From: Nannocystis sp. | Lineage (GTDB): Bacteria; Myxococcota_A; Polyangia; Nannocystales; Nannocystaceae | Direction of reading: 5' to 3' | DNA length: 64,000 nucleotides | Assembly (NCBI RefSeq): GCF_016714285.1 | Contig: NZ_JADJNN010000038.1 | Location: 186,001-250,000, forward strand | Part shown: positions 1 through 9,481 of the stretch, piece by piece | Numbering within the stretch: position 1 is the stretch's first letter | Layout: every line of letters starts with the position of its first letter | Program-made: the position numbers and the translations under genes | Notes under the pieces: generated by a model | The model's input: only the letters and a program-made list of their open reading frames with translations | Database searches by the model: none | What the model was told of the DNA's origin: nothing

Positions 1-396
1 CGCCAACGCCAAGTGGAACCTCGAGCTCGCCCTCCTGAAGAAGAAGCAGAAGGAAGAGGAGGAGGAGAAGAAAAAGAAAGAAGACGAGAGAAGAAGGACG
101 AAGAGAAGAAGGACGAAGAGAAGAAGGACGAAGAGAAGAAGGACGAAGAGAAGAAGGACGAGGAGAAGAAGGACGAAGAGAAGAAGGACGAGGAGAAGAA
201 GGACGAAGAGAAGAAGGACGAGCAGAAGAAGGACGAGCAGAAGAAGGACGAGCAGAAGGGCGAGCAGCCGCAGCCGCAGCCGCAGCCGCTCGACCGCGCC
301 GACCTCGACAAGGCGCTCGAGCAGCTCGACGCCGAGGACCAGTTTCAGCTCGGGCGCCCGCAGGGCCGGCAGGTGCCGGTGGAGAAGGACTGGTGA
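1..396 (+). CDS. BatB/BatC-type TPR protein, C-terminal part, frameshifted
   Basis: This is the 3' end of a gene that begins outside the window. The first bases read in frame 2 as the end of a TPR block (NAKWNLELALLKKKQ), typical of BatB/BatC proteins. The frame then changes near 86-90, apparently through one missing base in a purine run. The rest reads in frame 1: eleven Lys-Lys-Asp-Glu-Glu/Gln units, a Gln-Pro run, and a C-terminus DKALEQLDAEDQFQL...VEKDW that matches the usual BatC ending. The gene stops at 394-396, two bases before batD. Bat proteins are periplasmic or membrane factors linked to aerotolerance beside MoxR/VWA genes. Whether the frameshift is real is unknown. Family call is good; the exact Bat letter is less sure. 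Confidence 0.75.
   Translation, partial: RQRQVEPRARPPEEEAEGRGGGEEKERRREKKDEEKKDEEKKDEEKKDEEKKDEEKKDEEKKDEEKKDEEKKDEQKKDEQKKDEQKGEQPQPQPQPLDRADLDKALEQLDAEDQFQLGRPQGRQVPVEKDW
91..255 (+). repeat. 15-bp tandem repeat coding KKDEE/KKDEQ
   Basis: Eleven 15-bp units (aagaaggacgaagag and close variants) encode eight KKDEE and three KKDEQ repeats. They form a highly charged linker, probably helical or disordered, between the TPR part and the conserved C-terminus of the Bat protein. The frameshift lies just before the first unit, where slippage would be expected. Confidence 0.9.
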
Positions 397-397
397 G

Positions 398-2191
398 ATG
401 GGCGGACGTCGTCGCTTCTTGAGCGGGCTCGCGGCCCTCGGCGCGCTGGGCCTGCTCGCGCGGACGGTTCACGCCGCGGACCGGGTGACCGTGGCCGTCG
501 AGCTCGACCGCAGCAGCACGCAGGTCGGCGAGGCCGTCGAGCTGACGATCCAGGTCGAGCGGGTCGGCGAGGGCAGGGGCATCCCCGATCCGGTGCTGCC
601 CGACTTCGCCGCGCTCGGCATCACGATCGCCGGCGAACCCTCGACCTTCCGCGGCTTCACCTCGATGAACATCAACGGCGTGAGCCAGTCGCGGATCACC
701 CAGACCTACAGCTACACCCTGATCCCCGGCAAGCCCGGCAAGTTCTCGTTGCCGGTGCACGTGATGAACGGCGCCGTGAAGATCAACGCGATCCGCACGC
801 CGGTGCTCGAGGTCACCGGCACCGCCACGGCCACGGCCCCGCCGATCGCCGGCGGCAGCGGCGACCCCACCGAGGCCCAGGGCGACATATTCCTGTGGAG
901 CCGCCTCGACAAGCCGCGGGTCTACGTCGGCGAGCAGCTGATCTACGCGCTCGAGGTCTACGAGCGGCTGCCCTTCCCCAACATCCAGCTGCGCGCGCTG
1001 CCCGGCTTCCCCGACTTCTGGAGCGTCGAGCTGCAGGACGGCGAGATGCGCACTGAGAGCGTCGCCGGTGTGCCCTACCGCGTGCACCCGGGCCTGCGTC
1101 GGGCCCTGTTCCCGCAGCGCGCCGGCACCCTCACGATCTCCGCGCCCGAGGTCGGCGTCGGCATGCGCCGCCGCGTCGGCGGTCGCGCGACCACCGTCGA
1201 GGTCCTGCCGCTGCCGAGCGAGGGCCGTCCCGCCGGCTTCTCGGCCAACAATGTCGGCGTGTACACGATCGCCGCCAAGGTCGACCGCGCCAAGGTGAAG
1301 CAGGGCGAGCCCTTCACGCTCACGCTGACGATCACCGGTACCGGCAACATCCGCGTCATCGACCCCGGCGCCTGGCCCGAGCTCGACGGCATGCGCCGCT
1401 ACGACCCCAAGCTGGAGACCCGCCAGAACGTCGGCGCTCCGGTCGGCGGCGCCCAGATCTACGAGTTCCTCGTCATCCCCGAGCGGGCCGGCTCGTTGCA
1501 GGTCCCGCCGCACAGCTTCAGCTTCTTCGACCCGGCCGCGGCCCGCTATCAGACCGTCAGCACCCAGGCGATCGAGATCACGGTGACCGGCGACGCCAAC
1601 GCGCCGGCCCCGAGCGAGGCGAAGACCGATACCCCCGCGCCGGGCAAGGCAGCGACGGTCCGCGACGACGGCCTGCTCGCGCCGCTCATCACCCCCGACG
1701 CGCTGCCGCGGGTCGCCGTGGAGAGCTCGTGGCTGACCCCGCGACGCTTCACGACCGGCATGATCGCCGCTCCCGTGGCGCTCGGCGTCGGCGGGCTCGC
1801 GCGCCTGCTGTGGCGCCGCATTGGCCCCGACGAACGCTCGCGCGCCAGCGCGGCCCGGGCCCTGCGTCAACGCGGCCTCGTCGCCCAGGCCGAGCGCGGC
1901 GTGGCCTCCGGCGAGGGCTTCTACAACGCGCTCTCGCAGCTGCTGCAGGCCCTCGCGGTCGAGCGGGCCGGCTCCGAGGGCCAGGGCCTGCCGCGGCGCG
2001 CCCTGCTCGAGCTGCTCGCACGCAAGGGCGTCTCCGCGGACGATCTCCGGCGCCTCGGCGAGCTGCTCGACCGCTCCGACGCCGCCCGCTTCGGCGCCGC
2101 CAGCGAGGCCGCCAGCGACCGCAAGGCCGCCCTCGACGACGCCCTCACACTGGTTAGTCGCTCATCGCTGGCGAAGTCGGAGGCCGCGTGA
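398..2191 (+). CDS. batD: BatD-like aerotolerance protein
   Basis: A 597-residue protein starting with an Arg-rich signal peptide (about residues 1-26, cleavage near VHA). A long extracytoplasmic region of beta-sandwich repeats follows, typical of the BatD/oxygen-tolerance family (VAVELDRSSTQVGEAVELT; later VKQGEPFTLTLTITGTGNI). A transmembrane helix lies at about residues 450-470 (TTGMIAAPVALGVGGLARLL), with a cytoplasmic Ala/Arg-rich helical tail. The ATG is two bases after the upstream stop, and the stop overlaps batE by four bases, so the three genes are translationally coupled. BatD is thought to anchor periplasmic Bat partners; its biochemical activity is not established. Confidence 0.85.
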   Translation: MGGRRRFLSGLAALGALGLLARTVHAADRVTVAVELDRSSTQVGEAVELTIQVERVGEGRGIPDPVLPDFAALGITIAGEPSTFRGFTSMNINGVSQSRITQTYSYTLIPGKPGKFSLPVHVMNGAVKINAIRTPVLEVTGTATATAPPIAGGSGDPTEAQGDIFLWSRLDKPRVYVGEQLIYALEVYERLPFPNIQLRALPGFPDFWSVELQDGEMRTESVAGVPYRVHPGLRRALFPQRAGTLTISAPEVGVGMRRRVGGRATTVEVLPLPSEGRPAGFSANNVGVYTIAAKVDRAKVKQGEPFTLTLTITGTGNIRVIDPGAWPELDGMRRYDPKLETRQNVGAPVGGAQIYEFLVIPERAGSLQVPPHSFSFFDPAAARYQTVSTQAIEITVTGDANAPAPSEAKTDTPAPGKAATVRDDGLLAPLITPDALPRVAVESSWLTPRRFTTGMIAAPVALGVGGLARLLWRRIGPDERSRASAARALRQRGLVAQAERGVASGEGFYNALSQLLQALAVERAGSEGQGLPRRALLELLARKGVSADDLRRLGELLDRSDAARFGAASEAASDRKAALDDALTLVSRSSLAKSEAA

Positions 2192-2985
2192 GGCGCTACG
2201 CGAGCGTCCTGCTCGTGCTGTTCACGCTGGGCCAGGCCAGCGTGGCCCGGGCCGACGTGGTCGACGAAGCCTTCGTGCGCGGCAACCAGGCGGCGGCCGC
2301 AGGTGAGCTGCGGGCGGCGGTCGCCGCCTATGAAGAAGCCGAGCGCCTGCTGCCCGGGCGCAGCGCGGTGCTCTCGTTCAATCTCGGCAGCGCCTACGCG
2401 CAGCTCGGCGAGCTCGGCCTCGCGACCTACCACCTGCGTCGGGCCTTGCAGGCGCAGGCGCAGGCGAGCGACGACGTCGCCGCGGCAGCCCAGCGCAACC
2501 TCGGCATCGTGCGCCAGCGAATCGAGGTCGCGGCGGCGGCGAATGCTGCCCAGACCGACCGCCCAGAGACCTGGCGCGACGCCCTGCTGGCGGCTGTCGG
2601 CGACCCGAGCTTCGGTTGGCTGGCGCTCGCGTCAGGCTGGCTGGCGCTGCTGATGTGGTGGCTGCGCGGACGCCTCGGCGGGCGTGCGCCCGGCGGCGTG
2701 GTCGGCAGCGTGATCGGCGTGCTGGTGGCGATCTACCTGGTCGTCGGAGGGTTGCACGGCTACGCGGTGCGCGCCGAGTCGGCGGCTCCCCAGGCGATCG
2801 CGTTGCCGGCCAAGCTCGAGGTACGCGAGGGTCCCGGTAATCACCGCAAGGCGCTGTTCGTCGTGCAGGGTGGCAGTCGCCTGCGCATCGTCGATCGCGG
2901 GTCGGGCTGGCTGCGCATCCGTCTGCCGGATGGCCTCGAAGGCTGGGCGCCGCAGGCCGAGCTCGGGGAACTCAGGTCACCATGA
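2188..2985 (+). CDS. batE: BatE-like TPR/SH3 membrane protein
   Basis: A 265-residue protein with a GTG start inside the batD stop (GTGA overlap). Order of parts: signal peptide (residues 1-22), a short TPR region (EAFVRGNQAAAAGELRAAVA; FNLGSAYAQLGELGLATYHL), two transmembrane helices (about 135-155 and 170-195), and a C-terminal bacterial SH3 domain (about 207-260; LEVREGPGNHRKALFVVQGG, then WLRIRLPDGLEGWA). This is the standard BatE layout. The SH3 domain suggests contact with peptidoglycan or a periplasmic partner. It is the last gene of the Bat operon; the next gene is about 185 bp away with no clear terminator. Confidence 0.82.
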   Translation: MRRYASVLLVLFTLGQASVARADVVDEAFVRGNQAAAAGELRAAVAAYEEAERLLPGRSAVLSFNLGSAYAQLGELGLATYHLRRALQAQAQASDDVAAAAQRNLGIVRQRIEVAAAANAAQTDRPETWRDALLAAVGDPSFGWLALASGWLALLMWWLRGRLGGRAPGGVVGSVIGVLVAIYLVVGGLHGYAVRAESAAPQAIALPAKLEVREGPGNHRKALFVVQGGSRLRIVDRGSGWLRIRLPDGLEGWAPQAELGELRSP

Positions 2986-3170
2986 CCTTCAAGCGGACCC
3001 GCGGACGAACCCTCGAATGGGCCGCTGTCTGCTGTGGTCGTTTGCCCGGCAGTCCCTCCGATTCCCGCTGCGGCGCTCGCTAGCGCAACGACGAGATGGC
3101 CTCGCAGGCTGTCGTTGCGGCCGAAATTGGCCGTGGCGTTTTTCCTCGCGGGGGATAATGTAGTGGAATC

Positions 3171-3452
3171 GTGCTTGCGGTCCTCGCAACCAAGATTCGC
3201 AGCAATGGTGAGGCTTCGGTCGCAACCGCGGTCGGCAAGGCCTACGAGGGCTTCCTGATCTCGGAGCCCGTCGTTGGCCGCGGGATGGTCATCTTCCGCG
3301 ACCCGAACGGCCGGCGCATGGTCACCACCGCGGTCCGACGGATCCTCACCACCGAGCAGCGCCAGCTGTTCTACGTGGAGACTGAGAACAGCGTGTATCG
3401 GATCGCGATCGTCGACCACCTGGCGGCCCGGGCGAGCACCGCGGTCGGCTGA
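3171..3452 (+). CDS. small conserved-looking hypothetical protein
   Basis: A 93-residue open frame with GTG start. The body FRDPNGRRMVTTAVRRILTT and ETENSVYRIAIVDH looks like a compact alpha/beta or beta-rich domain with normal high-GC third-position use, so it is probably real. I do not recognise a family. No Shine-Dalgarno precedes the GTG; a GATAAT -10-like hexamer lies at 3154-3159, so the message would have only a few leader bases. The next gene converges on it and stops nine bases away. Confidence 0.5.
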   Translation: MLAVLATKIRSNGEASVATAVGKAYEGFLISEPVVGRGMVIFRDPNGRRMVTTAVRRILTTEQRQLFYVETENSVYRIAIVDHLAARASTAVG

Positions 3453-3460
3453 GTCCACCC

Positions 3461-4360
3461 TCAGGCGGCGAACACGGCGGCGACGCTGTCGGCGTCAAGG
3501 ACCCGCTCGGCCCACGCGTCGAGCTGGTCGACGTCGCTACAGGCGAGCACGCGGGCCTCGTAGGCCGCATCGACGGCGGTGAACTTGCGGCGCAGCAGCT
3601 TGAGCAGCACCTCGGCCTTGCCTGCGGCCTTGCCCTCGGTCAACCCCTCGGCCTTGCCCTCGGCCTTGCCGCCGTAGAAGTACTTGCGGACGAAGTCGCT
3701 CTGGAACTCGTAGTTGCGGGCCTGCATGACGATCTTCTCGAGGGCTGCGCGGGCGAGGTCGCCGAGGAGCGCGAGGATGAAGTCAGGATAGAGGAGGTCG
3801 CGATCGTTGTCGAGGTCGTGGCTGGCGGCGATGGCAGCCAGCGCGATGTGCTCGGCGCCGAGTTCACGGCCGTGCGCCGCGACCGAGAGCACCGCCAGCT
3901 CGGGCGAGCGGCGGGCCACCTCGTGATCGGTGATCACGGGGATCTGGTCCGGGCCCAGCACCATCGGGCGGAGCACGCTGCAGCCGCGGCCGAGGTCGAT
4001 CGGCTCGGCGCACCACGCCGCGACCTGCGGATCGGGGGCGATGACCACGAGGACCACCGGACAGCCGAGCCGGACCCGCGGCCCCGCGACATAGATCGGC
4101 CAGACGCGGCGCTTGCGGGCGTCGATCTCGCTCTGCACCTCGACGACGATCACCTCGCTCGGCCGCTCTGGATCGCCGAGCATCAGCACCACGTCGGCGC
4201 GGTACTCGGCGAGGTTCAGGTCGACGAATTCGGCGGCGGTGACACGCGGAGGCAGGTGCAGCGGCAGACCCAGTGCCAGCTCGCGCTGCAGCAGATCGAC
4301 GACCATCTCCGGCGCGCAGCGGACCAGCTGGACCAGAGCTTCGTGGGGCAGCTTGGGCAT
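3461..4360 (-). CDS. Rpn-type PD-(D/E)XK nuclease / putative transposase-like protein
   Basis: A 299-residue protein. The N-terminal half carries a PD-(D/E)XK-like core: an Asp in the first strand (AEYRADVVLML) and an E-x-Q pair in the second (VIVVEVQSEIDARKRRVWP). Near the C-terminus are Glu-Gly-Lys-Ala repeats (GKAEGKAEGLTEGKAAGKAE) followed by a short helical domain (LLKLLRRKFTAVDAAYEARV), as in the Rpn/DUF4351-related proteins that occur in many copies in myxobacteria. Rpn proteins of enteric bacteria are recombination-promoting nucleases; the job of the myxobacterial relatives is unknown. It stands alone, convergent with the small gene upstream and 78 bp beyond the end of the rlmI-like gene. 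Confidence 0.7.
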   Translation of the reverse strand: MPKLPHEALVQLVRCAPEMVVDLLQRELALGLPLHLPPRVTAAEFVDLNLAEYRADVVLMLGDPERPSEVIVVEVQSEIDARKRRVWPIYVAGPRVRLGCPVVLVVIAPDPQVAAWCAEPIDLGRGCSVLRPMVLGPDQIPVITDHEVARRSPELAVLSVAAHGRELGAEHIALAAIAASHDLDNDRDLLYPDFILALLGDLARAALEKIVMQARNYEFQSDFVRKYFYGGKAEGKAEGLTEGKAAGKAEVLLKLLRRKFTAVDAAYEARVLACSDVDQLDAWAERVLDADSVAAVFAA

Positions 4361-4438
4361 GCGACGGCGCCGGAGTCTAGCCAGCCACGATCGCCGGGCA
4401 AGCGCGCCGCGATCTTTCTCGGCCCGAAGCCCCGGCCA

Positions 4439-5617
4439 TTAGCGGCGCTGATACACGTGCACCCGCAAGTACGAGCCCTGCTCGTGGCCCGGCCACACCG
4501 GGTGGTCCGGGCCCGGGCCGAGCGCGTGCACCCGGGTCCACGCGCCGGCCCTCGCGTCCAGCATCGCCGCGTCGAGCACCTCGCCGCCGAGGTGCTGCGA
4601 GCAGCTACACACCACCGCGAAGCCGCCGGCCTGCACCCGCGGCAGCAATCGTCCGAGGCTCGCCGTCATCGCCCCCGCCGCCCGGCTGACGTCCCGCGCG
4701 CTGCTCGCGACCCGCGGCGGGTCGAACACCAGCACCCCGAAGGGCCCCGCCAGCGCCGGGTCGTCGAGCGCCGCGAACATGTCGCCCTGGACCCACCTGC
4801 AGCGCTCCGCGAGCCCGCTCCGCGCCGCGTTGGCTCGCGCGCACGCGAGGGCCCGCGCGCTCTGGTCGAGCCCCACCGCGTCCACGCCGAGCGCCGCCGC
4901 GTGGATCGCGAAGCCGCCGACGTGGCAGCCGACGTCGAGCAGCCGCCCCCCGCAGCTCCGCGCCAGCTCGGCGACCAGGCGTCGGTTGTCGCGCTGGTCG
5001 AGGTAGGCGCCCGTCTTCTGCGCCGGCGGTGCCGGCACCTCGAACTGCAGCCCGTGCTCACGGAACTCGAGCCGCGCGTCGTCGCCGTGGAGCTGCTCGG
5101 CCGGCGTGAAGCCCTCGCGCTCGCCCGCCTGCGCCGGCGTCACGACGAACAGGCGACCTCGCGTGCGCGCGGCGAAGAACGCCGCGAGCTCGGCCTGACG
5201 GGCGGCCATCGCCGCGGTCGCGATCTGCAGCACCATGTCGTCGCCGTAGCGGTCGACCGTGAGGCCCGGCAGGCCGTCCCCTTCGCTGTTGACGACCCGC
5301 CACGCGGTCGTCGCCCCGTCGTCCCGCAGCCCCAGCGCATGCCGCCCGGCCAGCGCCGCATCGAGGCGGCGAAGCAGCCAGTCGGCGGGCGGCGCGGCGG
5401 CGCCGAAGCTGACGACCCGCAGCGTGATCTCCGAGTCCGGCCCGATCAGCCCCCACGCGAGCGTCTGCCCGCGGTGGTCGGTCAGCTCGGCCAGCTGCGC
5501 CGGATCTCCCGGTCCCCACACCTTGCCGACCTGACGCCGACGGACCCACGGCCCCTGGTGCGGACCGACCGGGCCCGCGTCCCGACGCAGCTCGACGCGC
5601 GTGCTCACCGGCCGCAT
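4439..5617 (-). CDS. rlmI: class I rRNA cytosine-C5 methyltransferase, RlmI-like
   Basis: A 392-residue protein with the RlmI/RlmK layout: an N-terminal PUA-like region (to about residue 80), a central EEHEE-type region (NSEGDGLPGLTVDRYGDDMV), then a Rossmann methyltransferase core (KTGAYLDQRDNRRL; SAM loop LLDVGCHVGGFAIHAAALGV; motif IV DPPR; catalytic-type CSCS). RlmI methylates C5 of 23S rRNA C1962 in E. coli; the target here is assumed by family. ATG at 5617 is plausible, and GTG at 5608 is an alternative. It diverges from the outer-membrane barrel gene with about 43 bp between starts. Confidence 0.85.
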   Translation of the reverse strand: MRPVSTRVELRRDAGPVGPHQGPWVRRRQVGKVWGPGDPAQLAELTDHRGQTLAWGLIGPDSEITLRVVSFGAAAPPADWLLRRLDAALAGRHALGLRDDGATTAWRVVNSEGDGLPGLTVDRYGDDMVLQIATAAMAARQAELAAFFAARTRGRLFVVTPAQAGEREGFTPAEQLHGDDARLEFREHGLQFEVPAPPAQKTGAYLDQRDNRRLVAELARSCGGRLLDVGCHVGGFAIHAAALGVDAVGLDQSARALACARANAARSGLAERCRWVQGDMFAALDDPALAGPFGVLVFDPPRVASSARDVSRAAGAMTASLGRLLPRVQAGGFAVVCSCSQHLGGEVLDAAMLDARAGAWTRVHALGPGPDHPVWPGHEQGSYLRVHVYQRR

Positions 5618-5646
5618 CTACCACGCCGGCCGGCGCCGCGCTTTGC

Positions 5647-5652
5647 TATCTT
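5647..5652 (+). promoter_or_regulatory. -10-like hexamer, probable leaderless start
   Basis: TATCTT lies eight bases before the ATG at 5661 and there is no Shine-Dalgarno between them. Transcription starting about seven bases after the hexamer would begin at the ATG. The surrounding string GCTTTGCTA is shared with the region before the gene at 8101 (8059-8067). This is inference from spacing only. Confidence 0.35.
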
Positions 5653-5660
5653 CCCCGCCG

Positions 5661-6356
5661 ATGCTCGCCTCCTCCGCCGCGCTGCTGGTGGCCGTCCTCG
5701 CCGCCGGACCGGGCGCGCCGCGTGGCAACCGGGTGCTGCAGAAGCAGCTCGACGAGCGCGTGTTCACCGTCGCCGCCTCGGCCCGCCTCGGCGTCCTGAT
5801 CGGCAGCGGCGACGTCGTCATCCAGCCCCCGCTCGGCTTCGGCTTCGGCCTCAAGCTCGCCTATTACGCCCTCCAGCTCGGCCCGATGCGCTTCGGCTTC
5901 GCCTTCCACGGCGGCCACAGCCGCTACATGCGGGCCCGCCTCGTCACTGGTCTCGATAGCGGCGACGGACTCGCGGGCCCGACCACCCGCCGCTGGTCGG
6001 TGCTCTCGCACACCGACCTCGCCCTCGGCCCGCACTTCCAGGTGCCCGCCGGTCCGCTGCTGATCGAGTTCGGCGCTGGCGGCGGGCTCGGGGTCTCGAG
6101 CTGGCGCCGGGTCGTCGACGCCGAGCCCGCGCACGACGAGAGCACCGTCGCCTACAACGGCCTCGTGCGCGCCGACCTCAGCTTCGGCGTGCCGATCCGC
6201 AACAACCAGGGCGTCGCCCTCGGCGTCGACCTGCAGAAGTACTTCTCGCAGACCCGCGTCGTCACCGACCCGAACGCGCCCATGGGCGCCGCGCCCGACA
6301 GCGTCGTCTTCGACCTCACCCTCGCCGTCACGCTCGCCTACCAGATGTGGTTCTAA
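5661..6356 (+). CDS. outer-membrane beta-barrel protein
   Basis: A 231-residue protein with an N-terminal signal peptide (LASSAALLVAVLAAGPGAPR) and alternating polar/hydrophobic strands with Gly and aromatic residues (GFGFGLKLAYYALQLGPMRF; FDLTLAVTLAYQMWF at the end). A terminal aromatic residue is the usual outer-membrane sorting signal. The start at 5661 is chosen because the signal peptide begins there; an open frame continues upstream without signal character. It is four bases before gpmI and probably cotranscribed. Function is unknown; such small barrels are common in myxobacteria. Confidence 0.7.
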   Translation: MLASSAALLVAVLAAGPGAPRGNRVLQKQLDERVFTVAASARLGVLIGSGDVVIQPPLGFGFGLKLAYYALQLGPMRFGFAFHGGHSRYMRARLVTGLDSGDGLAGPTTRRWSVLSHTDLALGPHFQVPAGPLLIEFGAGGGLGVSSWRRVVDAEPAHDESTVAYNGLVRADLSFGVPIRNNQGVALGVDLQKYFSQTRVVTDPNAPMGAAPDSVVFDLTLAVTLAYQMWF

Positions 6357-6360
6357 GGAC

Positions 6361-7995
<1,635 letters not shown>

Positions 7996-8100
7996 AGCCA
8001 CGAAGCCACGGCCCCGCGCGCCCGCGCTCACACGCCCGCGGCTTCCCGCGGCCGACCAGCTTTGCTAATGTCCGCGCCATCTCGCCCGGAGACCGCCAAG

Positions 8101-8802
8101 ATGACGCCTCGCCGCCCCCTGTCCACTGTCACGCTCCTCGCCCTCTCGCTGATCACCACGGCCGGCATCGCCGCCCAGGGCTGCGGTGACAAGGGCGGCT
8201 ACCGCGGCGGCAAGAAGTCGAAGGCGCGCCAGTGGCTCGATGAGCCCTCGGGCGGCGAGAAGTCGGGCAACAAGTTCATCTTTTCGCAGCTCGACCTCGT
8301 GTTCGAGGTCCCCGACACCCTCTACGTGTTCAAGAACTGCGACGAGCTCGGCCACTCGCCCGAGGGCGAGGACAAGTGGGTGCCGATCCTCGCCTGCGCC
8401 TCGGGCGGCGCCTCGGCCGACCCGGACGGCGTCGGCGAGCCCGCGGCCGACGCCGACGCGATCGCCCTGACCTTCTACCTCGCGCCCAAGGGCCGCCCGA
8501 TCGACGAGCGCGCCGTCGCCTACTACAACAACGCCTACAAGGAGTCGGGCCTCAAGGTCGAGGAGCTCGCCTTCAACGACGACTACTTCTACAAGACCGG
8601 CATCTACGCCAAGCTGCAGGTGATGGACGAGAGCGGCACCAACGCGGTCCGCGAGATCCAGCAGTTTATGTGGCCCGTCAACGACGTCGTCTTCATCGCC
8701 CGCATGGAGTACCCGTATGGCGACAGCCGCGCGATCGTCCAGGACTGGAAGGCGATCATGCCGTACTTCAAGACCGCCGCCGACGACAAGCCGGCCCAGT
8801 GA
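8101..8802 (+). CDS. putative lipoprotein of unknown function
   Basis: A 233-residue protein. The N-terminus has a positively charged start, a hydrophobic stretch (LSTVTLLALSLITTAGIA) and a lipobox-like AAQGC, so it is probably lipid-modified and exported. The mature part (FSQLDLVFEVPDTLYVFKNC; PIDERAVAYYNNAYKESGLK; FIARMEYPYGDSRAIVQDWK) looks like a single compact domain that I do not recognise. ATG 8101 is preferred because the signal sequence and a CGGAG-like ribosome site fit; an upstream in-frame ATG at 8062 would add unrelated residues. TAATGT at 8065-8070 may be the -10 element. It converges on the lipoprotein gene at 8872. Confidence 0.65.
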   Translation: MTPRRPLSTVTLLALSLITTAGIAAQGCGDKGGYRGGKKSKARQWLDEPSGGEKSGNKFIFSQLDLVFEVPDTLYVFKNCDELGHSPEGEDKWVPILACASGGASADPDGVGEPAADADAIALTFYLAPKGRPIDERAVAYYNNAYKESGLKVEELAFNDDYFYKTGIYAKLQVMDESGTNAVREIQQFMWPVNDVVFIARMEYPYGDSRAIVQDWKAIMPYFKTAADDKPAQ

Positions 8803-8812
8803 ACGACCACCC

Positions 8813-8878
8813 GTGATCAAGCTGTGATCAGGCTGTGATCAGGCCGTGATCAAGCTGTGATCAGGCCGTGATCAGGGG
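8813..8878. repeat. six tandem 11-bp units, GTGATCA(A/G)G(C/G)N
   Basis: Six perfectly spaced 11-bp units, each containing the palindrome TGATCA, fill the space between two convergent genes. Units 1 and 4 are identical, as are 3 and 5. The stop codon of the minus-strand lipoprotein (8872-8874) is inside the last unit, so the array reaches into the coding end. The 11-bp period places each TGATCA on roughly the same DNA face. Confidence 0.95.
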
Positions 8879-9465
8879 CAGGGCCCCGCACGCAGCGAGG
8901 GATGCGGCGCCACTTCGGCGCCGTGGCCCGTTAAAGCCACCGTCTCGCAGGCTCGCAGCGTCACGCACGAGCGCGACATAGCGTTCGCGTGGCGCAGCGC
9001 CAGCGTGTGCTCGCCCGGCGCCCGCGTCCCCCGCAGCCGACCGTCGCCGTCGACCGCCAGCGGCACCCCGCCGAGCTCCGCCGTCGTGACTGGCACACCT
9101 GGCCCCGGGGCCAGGTCGGGCGTGACCACCACGGTGCCCGGCAGCGCCATGCCGAGCAGCGCCGCGCGCTCCTCCGCCGTCAAGGGCCCGGCGTCGGCCG
9201 GCGTCGCCGGCTCGTACACGCTGACGATCCGCGGCGGTTCGGCCCGCAGCGGGGCGAGCAGCTGCCGCGCCGCCGCCCGGCAGCGCCGCTCCTCCGGCCG
9301 CGCCTGCAACTCGAGCAGCAGCCCCGCGATCGCCGGGTCGCAGCCCCGCGCCCGCTCGCCCGCGGCGATCCACACCGCACAGTCCGGCCCCGGCCCGCTC
9401 GCCTCACCCGCCGCCTCCGCGCCGCAGCCCAGCAGCGCGAGGATCAGGCTGCACGCGGCCCGCAT
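8872..9465 (-). CDS. putative lipoprotein
   Basis: A 197-residue protein with a short signal ending in the lipobox LALLGC (residues about 9-14), so it is likely a lipoprotein. The mature part contains paired cysteines (CAVWIAAGERARGC; SRSCVTLRACETV) and a mid-region TVVVTPDLAPGPGVPVTTAE. No family recognised. It starts 16 bp after the methionine aminopeptidase gene and is probably its operon partner. Its stop codon is within the 11-bp repeat array. Confidence 0.6.
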   Translation of the reverse strand: MRAACSLILALLGCGAEAAGEASGPGPDCAVWIAAGERARGCDPAIAGLLLELQARPEERRCRAAARQLLAPLRAEPPRIVSVYEPATPADAGPLTAEERAALLGMALPGTVVVTPDLAPGPGVPVTTAELGGVPLAVDGDGRLRGTRAPGEHTLALRHANAMSRSCVTLRACETVALTGHGAEVAPHPSLRAGPCP

Positions 9466-9481
9466 GGCGCCTCCGTTGGCC

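Noticed and set aside
2982..3083. Short frame starting at the batE end (MTFKRTRGRTLEW)
   Set aside because: About 33 codons, no ribosome site beyond the batE end and no similarity pattern.
3461..4360. Insertion sequence around the Rpn-type gene
   Set aside because: No terminal inverted repeats or target duplications were seen around it.
8813..8878. CRISPR array
   Set aside because: Units are 11 bp, contiguous and without spacers, and there are no cas genes.
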